DNA from: JBBQUN01 sp963698395
GTDB lineage: Bacteria > Actinomycetota > Acidimicrobiia > Acidimicrobiales > SZUA-35
DNA: 64,000 bases
Reading direction: 5' to 3'
NCBI GenBank assembly: GCA_963698395.1
Contig: CAVOQQ010000008.1
Span: 744,001 to 808,000 of the forward strand
The first letter of the stretch is position 1. Each line of letters begins with the position of its first letter. This document shows, in pieces, positions 16,372 to 25,062 of this stretch. Position numbers and translations under genes: made by a program. The notes below the pieces were generated by a model that saw only the letters and a list, made by a program, of their open reading frames with translations, was not told the DNA's origin and made no database searches.

Positions 16372-17126
16372 GCGATCGAGGTGCCCTTCGCTTCGCCCGC
16401 TTTGCCGTGCCGCCAAACCAGCGGGGCTACTGCGGGCCCGACCGTCAGGGTGAGCTCGCGGCCTACCGTGCCGAAGAACTGACCATCGACCGTGGGTTGG
16501 TCGAGATGGCGCGGGAGTTCGAGGGTGCCTGGCCCTACCTCGAGTTGTTGGCGGGCGCAGCGCGAACCGACGACCCACTCGATGATCGTGTGGTGCAGGC
16601 GTACTGGATCGGCAACGAGCTCTGCGATCAGGTGACGACGAGCGACCTCGGATGGCACCTGATCGACCGATTCCGATCCAGGGCCGGCAGCGAAGCGGAG
16701 CGAGTCACCTCCGGCGTCGGGCGAGGTGCGCGACCGCACCATTCCTTCCACGTCTTCTGCGTCTACCCGTGGGTCGGGTTGCTGCGGGAGGGACGTGGCG
16801 GGACCGATCCGCTCGGCATCATCCAGGAGTGCCACATCAGCTGGGGTCGGGTCTGCGAGCGAAGTGGCGACGATCTGCTGATCGAAGGGCCCGAGCTGCG
16901 CTGGGACGACGGCCGGCTGACCCTCGATGGGGCCATCCGGCGCCTGGTGTGGCTCGACCCCCGACTCGCCACGCTTGCATCGAACATCGACATCGGCTCG
17001 GAGGTGGCGGTGCACTGGGGGCAGGTCGTCGACGTGCTCGATCGTCGCCAGCACCAATGGTTGGAAGCGGTCACCCGAGCGCAGATCGCCGTGGCGAATG
17101 GCGCAGGCTTGCCGGTCCTCGGCTGA
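16368..17126 (+). CDS. DUF6390-like protein, last gene of hydrogenase operon
   Basis: 252 residues, soluble. Recognisable conserved blocks are YCGPDRQGEL, a His/Phe-rich HHSFHVFCVYPWVGLLR, ECHISWGRVCERSGDDLLIE and RLVWLDPRLATLASNIDIGS. I believe this corresponds to the domain annotated DUF6390, but I cannot check. Its function is unknown. Conservation of its blocks in the operon scar at 29.9-30.1 kb shows that it travelled with the hydrogenase genes in both copies, so it is a genuine operon member rather than a chance neighbour. Confidence 0.7.
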   Translation: MSDRGALRFARFAVPPNQRGYCGPDRQGELAAYRAEELTIDRGLVEMAREFEGAWPYLELLAGAARTDDPLDDRVVQAYWIGNELCDQVTTSDLGWHLIDRFRSRAGSEAERVTSGVGRGARPHHSFHVFCVYPWVGLLREGRGGTDPLGIIQECHISWGRVCERSGDDLLIEGPELRWDDGRLTLDGAIRRLVWLDPRLATLASNIDIGSEVAVHWGQVVDVLDRRQHQWLEAVTRAQIAVANGAGLPVLG

Positions 17127-17169
17127 GCCGGCGAGGTGTGCCGTCGTTTGTCGGGGAACGGCTCGAGTG

Positions 17170-17643
17170 TCAGCTCACCTCGATCTTTCGGGGTTTCTCG
17201 ACCTCTGACTTCGGGATGGTGATGATGAGCTCGCCGTTGTCGAGCTTTGCATCGATGCCGGTGAGGTCGATGTCGCCGGGAAGGGTGACCTCATACCGGA
17301 AGGTGCCGGAGATCCGACTCCGCTGACGCACCACGCCGGTCCGTTCCTTCTGCTTTCGCTCACCCCGAACGACCACGGTGCGGCCGTGGGTTTCGACCTC
17401 GACGTCGGACTTGTCGACACCGGGGAGCTCGAGATCGATGGTCCAGTTCGTGTCGGTCTCCTCGATATCGGCGGCCGGGGTGAAGTCGATGCCATCGGGT
17501 GTACCCCACAGGCTCGCCCATGGCCGGCGCGGCCCGCCGGAACGGCTGAGCCAGGATTCGAGTTCGCTGAAGGGGTCCCAGCGGGTGGGTTGCGTGGGTG
17601 CGGGGGACCCGTTGGTCGTTGGTGCCTTTTCGATGTCGCTCAT
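17170..17643 (-). CDS. hsp20: Small heat shock protein, Hsp20/alpha-crystallin
   Basis: 157 residues. N-terminal arm with WDPFSELESWLSR, then an alpha-crystallin domain: DFTPAADIEETDTNWTIDLE, LPGVDKSDVEVETHGRTVVV, FRYEVTLPGDIDL and the closing LDNGELIITIPKS, including the conserved A-x-L-x-N-G-x-L-type turn. It is an ATP-independent holdase. The ATG at 17643 follows a strong GGAGG; the longer frame was rejected. In mycobacteria an Hsp20 (HspX) is the hallmark of the DosR regulon, but no clear box lies at the 35-nt position here. A direct repeat upstream may be the operator. Confidence 0.93.
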   Translation of the reverse strand: MSDIEKAPTTNGSPAPTQPTRWDPFSELESWLSRSGGPRRPWASLWGTPDGIDFTPAADIEETDTNWTIDLELPGVDKSDVEVETHGRTVVVRGERKQKERTGVVRQRSRISGTFRYEVTLPGDIDLTGIDAKLDNGELIITIPKSEVEKPRKIEVS

Positions 17644-17696
17644 GACGTTCCTCCGGTGCTGCGTGCCTTGTTGTTGGAGCCGACGATGAACCGGCA

Positions 17697-17730
17697 GCTT
17701 CAATCGACGATCGGCCCCGCTTCAATCGAC
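17697..17730. repeat. Direct repeat upstream of hsp20
   Basis: GCTTCAATCGAC occurs at 17697-17708 and 17719-17730, a 22-bp period or about two helical turns, roughly 55-90 bp before the hsp20 ATG. Same-face repeats at a promoter suggest an operator for a dimeric or cooperatively binding regulator. The sequence does not match the HAIR or CIRCE elements. Confidence 0.4.
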
Positions 17731-17873
17731 CATCAACCCTGGGGAACGCGAGCGGTGGTCAGGATCTCCGGGGCGGCCGTCATGGGCAGAACGACGAGAC
17801 GGGCAAACCCTGATCGACGGCTCGGCTGCGTCATCCCGTGATGGCAGCCCCGGCTTCGTGGAAGAATCACGCC

Positions 17874-18482
17874 ATGCTCGAATTCGTCGCCACCGGAAAT
17901 GACCTCGACGCCGCGGCTGCTGTCGCCACCGAACTCGGCGGGGTGACCTACACCGCTGCTCCTGATGATCCGCGAGACCTCCCGTTTCGCGCTCTGGTTC
18001 GGGCGACCACCGACGACCTACGGGCCATGCAACCGGCGGCCGGCGTTGGCAGCTACCTGATCTTCAGTCGCGTCGTGCGCTCCAGGCCAGAGGTCGCCGC
18101 TCCCGGCGAACCATCGACCGGCGTCACGGCGCTGTTTCCCATGGTTCGCCATCCCGATCTCGAACACCACCAGAGCGACGCCCACTGGCGCGACACCCAC
18201 GCCCCGCTCGCACAGAAGCATCATCCCGGTATGTGGGACTACACCCAGCTCAGCATCATCCATACGTTCAGCGGGCCGGAGCTCGACGGATTCGCGCTGT
18301 GCTCGTTCGCCTCGATGGAAGACCTGAAGGAACGATTCTTCACCGACGACGAAGCTCGAGCGATCATCCGTGCCGACGTCGCCACCTTCGCCAGCCCCGA
18401 CTCACCTCGCCGGGTCTTGGCGACGGAGACGATCTACGGCGCTCGCCCGCCGGCACGCCCCGCCTTCTGGCCTCACGACTAG
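17874..18482 (+). CDS. EthD-domain protein
   Basis: 202 residues, read as a ferredoxin-like dimeric alpha/beta barrel. The block ALFPMVRHPDLEHHQSD followed by HWRDTHAPLAQKHHPGMWDY is the EthD pattern (WxxxHaplaxxxpg). LDGFALCSFASMEDLKERFF then matches the second half. The N-terminal 90 residues may be a weaker first copy (YLIFSRVVRSRPEV). The ATG at 17874 has GGAAG at suitable spacing; an ATG at 17838 is the alternative. It converges with the damaged aminotransferase, overlapping it by four bases. Function is unknown. Confidence 0.75.
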   Translation: MLEFVATGNDLDAAAAVATELGGVTYTAAPDDPRDLPFRALVRATTDDLRAMQPAAGVGSYLIFSRVVRSRPEVAAPGEPSTGVTALFPMVRHPDLEHHQSDAHWRDTHAPLAQKHHPGMWDYTQLSIIHTFSGPELDGFALCSFASMEDLKERFFTDDEARAIIRADVATFASPDSPRRVLATETIYGARPPARPAFWPHD

Positions 18483-19575
18483 AGGGCTCGCCGAATTCGG
18501 CTTGCGATGTCGGTTGCTTCGTCCGGCGTCACGACACCCGGTAGTCGGAGCAGCAGCGCGGGGACGTCGAATGACGGGATGGCGAAGACGCCTTCGTTCC
18601 GGACACGCTGCGAGAGGGCGAGGCTGTCGCCCTTCCGATTCAAATGCGGACGAAGGGATCGGTTCAACCCGAACCCGTCGAGCGTCCAGCCTTCGATGCC
18701 ATCGAATCCGCGTTCGAACGCCTCGGCCGAGGCGACGACCTGATCGAGATAGCCCGGTGCGACAACAACGTCGAACACGGCGAGCGCCACCACACAACCG
18801 AGGTCCGATCCTGCGTAGGTATCGGGGTTGGGCGTCAACTGCCCTGCCGTCCAGTCGTGCCAGATCGGTGTCGTCGACACGGCGGCTCCGACAGGAAACA
18901 GTCCGCCACCGAGGCCCTTCGACGTGGTGAAGTTGTCGGGCATCACACCACGTGCTCGAACGACCACATCGCACCGCTCGTGCCGAGACCGACCTGCACC
19001 TCATCGAAGACCAGCACCACTCCGTGCCGATCACAGAGCGAGCGGATCCCGGCGAGGTAGCCAGGTGACGGCGTGGGAAAGCCGCCCTGCGCGGGGCTGG
19101 TCTCCATCAGGACCGCTGCGGTCTTCTCGGACACGGCACGTTCCATCGCCTCCAGATCATCGATGGGCACGAACGTTGCCGAAGGGTCGGCGGGAATCGA
19201 CCAACGTTCTCATCGAGCCCGGGCGACGCTGTCGTCAGCGAGCTGGGAGCCCGATGTGGTCCCTCCTGCGTACGAGATGCCGGCGATCCCGACGACCTCT
19301 CGTCGGCCGGTGTGACGGCGAGCCGCATGAATCGCCAGCTCATTGGCCTGACCGCCGTTCGTCGTGAGGATGACACCGCCCCTGCCTCCCCCCAGTCGTC
19401 GCGAAGCGTGCGCCTTCCCGACGTCCGATTCGGATCTGCAGTTGCATCTGGGCGATGGTTTCCAACTGCCCCGCCCAGACCGCAGCGGTGTACGCATCGA
19501 TCGACTGGGCCGAGCTGTCATACCGCTTGCCCACTGCGTCGACACCTGGTTCGGAGTCATCTCGATGAGTCACCA
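18479..19575 (-). pseudogene. Class III PLP aminotransferase, multiply frameshifted
   Basis: Fragments in different frames, read from 19575 downwards, give SAQSIDAYTAAVWAGQLE, GVILTTNGGQANELAIHAAR, GISYAGGT, then VSEKTAAVLMETSPAQGG, LCDRHGVVLVFDEVQVGLGT and TTSKGLGGGLFPVGAAVS. The last two are the class III PLP-binding Asp and catalytic Lys blocks. The C-terminus FAIPSFDVPALLLRLPG ends at 18479. At least three frame changes are needed over about 360 codons (family about 420), so some sequence is also missing. Another class III aminotransferase at 57755 is intact. Confidence 0.75.
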
Positions 19576-19608
19576 TTCGAGGACTGTAGGTGAGCCGAAG
19601 AACCATCC

Positions 19609-20343
19609 TCAAAGGAACCTGGCTGCTGACCACAGGATCATGAGCCCGGCCAGGAACGCGGCAAAGCCGGTGGCCTTGTTGGTGAGAGCGGGGTCGGTGG
19701 TCAGTTCGGGAAGCAGGTCGGTGGCGCCGATGTAGGCGAAGTTTCCGGCTGCGAAGGGGACGAGGAACACGATGTCCACCGAATCCGACAGGGCGTAGGC
19801 GAGGAGGCCACCGATCAGGAACGTCGAGCCGGAGGCGACGTTGTAGAGCAGAGCGGTTCGGCGATCCCAGCCACTGTTCACGAGGATGCCGAAGTCACCG
19901 AGTTCCTGGGGGACTTCGTGGGCCGCTGCCGCAGTCCACGTGATGAGACCCACTCGGTGGTCGATGAAGAAGGCGCTCGCAACGGACATCCCGCCGATGA
20001 AGTTGTGGAGACCATCGGCAACCAAGATCAGGTGACCCATTGGTCGGTGTTTCGACACCGCTCGATGGCAGTGGTGCCAATGCAGGGTCTGCTCGAGCAG
20101 GAAGAAGGCGGTGAATCCGGCAAGGAACCACGTCCAGACGGCTTGGGTGTTGCCGAGTTCGTCGATCGCGTTGGGGAGCATGTGAAAGAACGCTCCGCCG
20201 AGCAAAGAGCCGGCGGCCAGGGCGACGAGCGGGATCAGCAAGCGGTCCAGCGTCTCCTCGGACAAGACCAGCGTGATGCTGCCGACCATGGCGATACTGC
20301 TCATCGCGACGCCGAGTACGACGATCCACCACAGCGTGCTCAC
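19609..20343 (-). CDS. ZIP-family divalent metal transporter
   Basis: 244 residues from a GTG at 20343; an ATG 48 codons upstream would add a polar, serine-rich leader. About eight hydrophobic segments are seen. Helix IV carries DGLHNFIGGMSVASAFF and helix V HEVPQELGDFGILVNSG, the paired metal-binding HN and HExPxExGD motifs of ZIP proteins. A histidine-rich loop (HWHHCHRAVSKHRP) lies between helices III and IV. It probably imports Zn2+, Fe2+ or Mn2+ into the cytoplasm. It lies between two damaged genes. Confidence 0.88.
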   Translation of the reverse strand: MSTLWWIVVLGVAMSSIAMVGSITLVLSEETLDRLLIPLVALAAGSLLGGAFFHMLPNAIDELGNTQAVWTWFLAGFTAFFLLEQTLHWHHCHRAVSKHRPMGHLILVADGLHNFIGGMSVASAFFIDHRVGLITWTAAAAHEVPQELGDFGILVNSGWDRRTALLYNVASGSTFLIGGLLAYALSDSVDIVFLVPFAAGNFAYIGATDLLPELTTDPALTNKATGFAAFLAGLMILWSAARFL

Positions 20344-20371
20344 GGGGATGATGGTCGAGCGGGGCCGGTGG

Positions 20372-21206
20372 TCACTCGACCTGGTCGGCGGATTCGTCAG
20401 GGATGACGAGTCGGCCACCGTGTCGTGCGAAGGTGTCTTCGACCAGCTGACGGTGCTGGTGGCCGCAGGCGACGACGAGGACTTCACCGGGCTCTAGCCG
20501 GGTTTCGGCCAGACGCTGATGCGCTTCGAGTTCTTCGTTGCTTGTTGCCACTCCGGCGTAGCCGCCGAGCATGGCACCGCCGAATCCGCCCGCTGCTCCC
20601 GCGGCGACGATCCCACCCGCTCCGAGCAGACCGAGACCGGGGGCGGCGATCGCGAACAGCAGCATGCCACCCAGTGCTCCGAGCGGCGCCTGCACCGATG
20701 CCTGTCTCGACACTGTGGATCATGTCGTGCTCCTCGTCGTGCTCGAACACGACGGGGTCTCGGTTGCGGATCGCGACACCGAGGTGGTCACTCCCGAGCC
20801 CGATCTCGCGCAGTTCATCGATTGCCGCCTCTGCTGCGGTCCGATCGGCGAACCGAGCGGCAACATGGTCGTGGGCGCGATGTTCGGCGGCCTCCTCTTG
20901 GGTGGCGATGACGCGGTGGAGGTGGCGGAGGATCTCCGCTTGTTCGGGTGTGGCCGATGGCCCGTATGGAGTGGTGAAGGTTCCAACCGGTGTGCCCTCG
21001 CGGGTCTCGACCGCGATGAGCACCGCCTCGTCATCGGGATCCGATTCGCCCTCGAACCGCACGATCTCGGCGGCCCTCAACGTCTTCGGGTCATGAACGG
21101 TGCCGGTGGCCGGCGAGCGAAGCAGCGCACCATCGGCAACGAGGTCGTCGTCGAAGCCTTTCGTGGCAAGACGGTGTTGAGCCTGAGAGAGTGATTCAAG
21201 TTCCAT
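20372..21206 (-). CDS. Glycine-zipper stress-type protein with one frameshift
   Basis: From the ATG at 21206 the first frame (about 170 codons) is acidic and soluble (VRFEGESDPDDEAVLIAVET, RFADRTAAEAAIDELREIGL, DHLGVAIRNRDPVVFEHDEE) and ends at HSVETGIGAGA. The next frame continues with a glycine/alanine hydrophobic block (LGALGGMLLFAIAAPG, AGAAGGFGGAMLGGYAG) and a C-terminal GEVLVVACGHQHRQLVEDTF ending at 20372. The shift is near 20700. The architecture (DNA-independent sensor-like part, glycine zipper, second small domain) resembles general-stress/low-temperature proteins of actinobacteria; function is not known. A good DosR-like box precedes the ATG by 35 nt. Confidence 0.6.
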
Positions 21207-21238
21207 GCTCCCACCCTCGACGATGCTCATCGTCGGCA

Positions 21239-21255
21239 GCAGAGGCCAACGTCCC
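21239..21255 (-). promoter_or_regulatory. DosR-like box before the glycine-zipper gene
   Basis: Read on the minus strand: GGGAC-GTTG-GCCTC-TGC. The first nine bases are identical to the box before arsR. The core ends exactly 35 nt before the ATG at 21206. Confidence 0.5.
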
Positions 21256-21321
21256 CCGCCAACCGGTACGAGCATGTGCTTCTCGACCTTCGCCTCGTCG
21301 GCGTTGCTCGCGTCCGCTGCG

Positions 21322-21595
21322 TCAGTCTTCGGCTTTGTGATCGACGACCCTGCCGCTGCGGTGGCCACCGCTCGAGAGAGGACTGCCCAGGATCCTCGTC
21401 TTGTCCATCAGGGTCCGGGTGTCGAAGCCCTGGACCCTCGGGACGTAGCTCGCGGTCACATCGATCTCCACGAACCCTTCGACTTCGTCGCCCTCGACCC
21501 CGAACAACTGACCGAACGCCGTTCGCTCTCCCTTCGGTCAGCTCGAGCGCGTCGAGCTTCTCCAACAGTGATTGCATGTCTGGTGCGATTGCCAT
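21322..21595 (-). CDS. Small hypothetical protein, one frameshift
   Basis: MAIAPDMQSLLEKLDALEL leads into LTEGRANG. Removing one G of GAAGGGAGAG restores TEGERTAFGQLFGVEGDEVEG and the continuation IDVTASYVPRVQGFDTRTLM, ending at 21322, about 91 residues. The third frame downstream (21205-21320) is open and low-complexity, so the original protein may have been longer. No family is recognised. It sits directly upstream of, and co-directional with, the glycine-zipper gene. The palindrome AGGAC-GCCG-GTCCG at 21603-21616 is just above its start. Confidence 0.45.
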
Positions 21596-21871
21596 GCTCA
21601 CCAGGACGCCGGTCCGAAACTTCGGTTACGCACCGGCATCGCCCGAGCGATCGTGTGAGCTCACGGAGGCGAGATCACCGCACAAAGCGACGACAGCGGC
21701 TCTATCTTCGAGATACGACTCCCGAGCAAGTGCTCGCCCGGACTCGTGAACAAGCCGAACCAACGAGGTTCAGTCATCACGTCTCGTTGCTCGGGTGTCA
21801 TTGCGGAGTCCGGACGGCGACCGCTGTCTTCCGGTGGCAGACAGCAGCAGTGCTTGGAGTTCGGAATCCAG

Positions 21872-22363
21872 ATGGAGGTTGGTGTGGGGTTTGTTCTCGT
21901 TGGGCTCGACGGTTCGGCGACGTCGCGTGCGGCGTTTCGGGAGGCGATACGCGAGGCGCTATGGCGGGGAGTCCCGTTGCGGGTGATTCACGTGGTGGGG
22001 CGCCCGGTCTCGCTCGGCGGCGAGCTCGGCTCTCGCGTCGACCTCGGGCTGCTGCAGCGGGCGGGCGAGCGAGCGTTGTCCGCTGCGCTGGCCGGGCTCG
22101 AAATCGAGTGTGCCGATGGGTTTCCCGTGCCGGTGTCGGGCACGGTCCGTCTCGGCCATATCGGCGCCGAGATCATCGCCGCTGCCGCGGACACCGCCGG
22201 CGATTCAGCGGAGCTGGTCGTGCTCGGCTCGCGGGGTCTCGGCGGGTTTCCTGGCCTGTGGTTGGGCTCGGTGACGTCGTACGCGGTTCATCATCTGCCG
22301 TGCCGTCTGTTGATCGTGCCCGCCGTGACGGAATCCGATGCTGAGGACGCCGAGTCTGGTTGA
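21872..22363 (+). CDS. Universal stress protein, single domain
   Basis: 163 residues. VGFVLVGLDGSATSRAAFRE at the N-terminus, HVVGRPVS after strand 2, and the ATP-binding GSRGLGGFPGLWLGS followed by HHLPCRLLIVP. It is the closest relative in the window of the frameshifted Usp at 7495 and shares its GFPVPV and SRGLGGF blocks, indicating a paralogous pair. The ATG at 21872 was taken because the strand-1 motif begins five residues later. It converges on the P-type ATPase and overlaps its predicted 3' end by about 70 bp. Confidence 0.88.
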   Translation: MEVGVGFVLVGLDGSATSRAAFREAIREALWRGVPLRVIHVVGRPVSLGGELGSRVDLGLLQRAGERALSAALAGLEIECADGFPVPVSGTVRLGHIGAEIIAAAADTAGDSAELVVLGSRGLGGFPGLWLGSVTSYAVHHLPCRLLIVPAVTESDAEDAESG

Positions 22364-25001
22364 GCCGGTTCGTGAGCTGGACGCCCGTTGCGCAGACGAG
22401 GGGGAACCTTCGTCTTCAGTGGTTCGGCCCACAGCGTGGTGAGAGCGGCGACGGCAATGACGGCTGCCCACCAGGCGGCGGGGAATGGTTCGAGTTGCGT
22501 GATGGTGGCGAGCGGGGGGAAGTAGAGCACACCGGCGGTGGTGAGCGCGACGGCAGCGATGGCGATGGCGAGCTCGTTGGTCACATTCAGGCTGGTTCGC
22601 CAGATCGGCTTGGTCGGTCGACGCTCGATGAGCAGCAGCAGTGGTTGGGCGGCGAGCAGCGTGGCGAAGCCGAGCGCTCTGGCCTGCTCGGTCGGCCAGT
22701 TCTGGCTGAGCCCCAAGAGGTAGAGCCCGGTCACGCCCGCAGCGAGGGTGATGCCGACGGCGTAGGGTCGCCAGAGTGCTGCGGTCGACAGGGCATAGGC
22801 GGCTGGTCGGGGTGGTCGGGTCATGACGTCCGGGTCGGCCGGTTCGGCCTGGAAGACCAGCGACACGATGGGGTGGAGCAGGATCTCGAGAATCACGAGG
22901 TGGACCGGCAGCAGAAGCAGCGGCTTGCCCAGAATCGGGACGAGGAGGGCGGCGATCAGCAGCGGTGGGTGGAAGGCGATGAGGTAGGCGAACGCGCGGG
23001 TCAGGTTGTCGTAGATCCGACGGCCGTTTCTGGTGGCGGCGACGATGGTGGCGAAGTTGTCGTCGAGCAGGACGAGGGTGGCGGCCTCGCGAGCGACAGG
23101 TGTTCCTCGTCGTCCCATGGCGATCCCGATGTCGGCTGCTCGGAGGGCGGGGGCGTCGTTGACGCCGTCACCGGTCATGGCAACGACGGCGCCTTGACGT
23201 CGAAGTGCTTCGACGATGAAGTGCTTTTGTTCAGGCCGCGTTCGGGCGAAGACGTTCGCATGCGAGACGAGCTCGTCGAGTTGTTGCTCGCTGGCGTTGT
23301 CGAGATCGTCGCCGGTGGCGATGAGGTCGCGGTCGTCGTATTGGTGGGGAAGCCCGAGTCCTTCGGCGATGGCATGGGCGGTGATCGGGTGGTCGCCGGT
23401 GATCATGATCACCCTGATTCCTGCGGCGGCGCATTCCGCGAGAGCGGCGTCGACACCTTCGCGTATCGGGTCGTTGAATGCGATCAGTCCGACGACCTCG
23501 AGTTCCGCTTCGTCACGGCTGCGTACACCCGTGGGGCCAGGCACCCGGGCGGAGGCGACGGCGATGACCCTCATGGCCTGCTCGGTCATTCGGGCGTGAG
23601 CCTCGTCGAGCGTCAGCCGAGTCGCCGGGCTCATCGAGGCGTGCGCGGCGATGCCTTCGTAGGCCCCTTTGGCCGCGACCTGGTAGGAGCCGTCGGGGAG
23701 TCTCCAGACGTGGGTCAGGTAGTTGTCGATCGGGTCGAACGGCCAGTCGGCGTCGAGGTGAGCGCCGTGAAGGGAAGCGATGTCGATTCCGTGCTCGTCG
23801 GCGTAGGCGGTGATGGCCTGATCGAGCGGGTCGAAGGGGTCGGGCTCGCAGGCGAGGACCCCTGCAATGAGGAGCGTGACGTCCGCGTCGTTCAGTGTTC
23901 CGACTTCGGACGGCGCGGTCATGTCACTCACCGTGTTGGCGGTCGCTGCGACACTGAGCCGACCCTCGGTGAGGGTGCCGGTCTTGTCGGTGCAGATGAC
24001 GGTGGTCGACCCCAGCGTCTCGGCACCGGGCAGGTTGCGCACCAATGCATCTTCCCGTGCGAGTCGCCATGCTCCGATCGACAGATACAGGGCGTAGACG
24101 AGCGCGAACTCCTCGGGAATCGCCGCGATGGCCAGGCTGACACCGGCGATGACGGCCTCACCCCACCCATTACCCCGCCAAAGCTCTGCTGCCATCACGG
24201 CCACACAGAAGACCGCGGCCGCGCCCGCCAGCACGGCGACCAGCCGCGACAACGCCTGCTGCAACGGCGTGGCGGAACTGGTCGTTGCTGCCAGCAGCGT
24301 GCCGATCTTGCCGTAGCGGGTTCGTGGGCCGGTAGCGGTGATCTCGACGGTTGCCCTCCCGGTCAGAACGGTCGTGCCGGCCCAAACGCTGCGGTTCTCG
24401 CTGTTGGGCTCATCGGCCGTCTTCCTGCGTCTTGTCGATGGGTAGCGACTCGCCGGTGAGGCTCGCCTCGTCGACCAAGAGTTGCGTTGCCTCGCAGATG
24501 TTGGCATCAGCGGGGACGACGTCGCCCTCTTGCAGCACCACGACATCGCCGACAACCAAGTCGACGGCGCCGATCGTCTTGAGTTCACCGTCGCGCAGGG
24601 TGGCCGCTGTCGGTGCGGTGAGTTCGGAAAGGCGTTCGAGGGTGCGTTCGGCCCGGCGTTCGAGAACCCAGCCGACACCGGCCACCGGGACCAGAGCCAC
24701 CAGCGCGACAATCGCGTCGACGGTGTCGCCGAGCAGCACGTAGGTGGGGGCAGCGATCAACAACAAGGCCACCATCGGGTCGGCGAGCGGGCCGAGAGCG
24801 CGTTTGATTCGACCCCGAGTCGAAGCGGCGACGAGCTGGTTCGGCCCGTCGCGTTCCAGTCGGAGCCGTGCCTCGGTCTCGGTCAGGCCGGAGAACTCGG
24901 CGGTGACCCCAGCCGGTGTGCGGGAGTCAGCGTCCGATGCGTTCACTGGGAGTCACCTCGTTCGAGAGCCGCGATGCACGTTGTTCCGCATCCTCGCTCA
25001 T
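22291..25001 (-). CDS. P2-type cation-transporting ATPase (CtpF-like), frameshifted
   Basis: P-type ATPase with cytoplasmic N-terminus. It has LVDEASLTGES, the phosphorylation site ICTDKTGTLTEG, MITGDHPITAHA, VAMTGDGVNDAPALRAADIG and IPEEFALVYAL in helix M4. This places it with P2 ATPases (Ca2+/Mg2+/Na+ type) such as mycobacterial CtpF. Two one-base shifts split it: near 24425 (CAGGAAGACGGCCGAT; dropping one G restores KTQEDADEPNSENRS) and near 24940. Correcting the latter extends the gene to an ATG at 25001 (MSEDAEQRASRLSNEV), exactly 35 nt from a DosR-like box. The alternative start is GTG 24946. The C-terminal tail overlaps the convergent Usp. Confidence 0.88.
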
Positions 25002-25033
25002 CGTCCAACACTCGTCCTTCGAAGCCATGGGTT

Positions 25034-25050
25034 CAAGAGACGAAGGTCCC
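25034..25050 (-). promoter_or_regulatory. DosR-like box before the P-type ATPase
   Basis: Read on the minus strand: GGGAC-CTTC-GTCTC-TTG. The core ends 35 nt before the ATG at 25001. This promoter segment is related to the one before the ABC ATPase gene: both continue to GGACGAGTGTTGGA and an ATGAGCGAGGATGCGG start. In mycobacteria the P2 ATPase gene ctpF is a DosR target. Confidence 0.5.
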
Positions 25051-25062
25051 CACGGGGATTCG

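Noticed and set aside
15670..16578. Minus-strand frame of 302 codons opposite the EamA gene
   Set aside because: The sense strand has ten hydrophobic helices and operon overlaps; the antisense is polar and low-complexity.
22360..24459. Long plus-strand frame of 699 codons opposite the P-type ATPase
   Set aside because: Gly/Val/Asp-rich composition is the mirror of the GC-rich ATPase codons; the ATPase strand has all family motifs.
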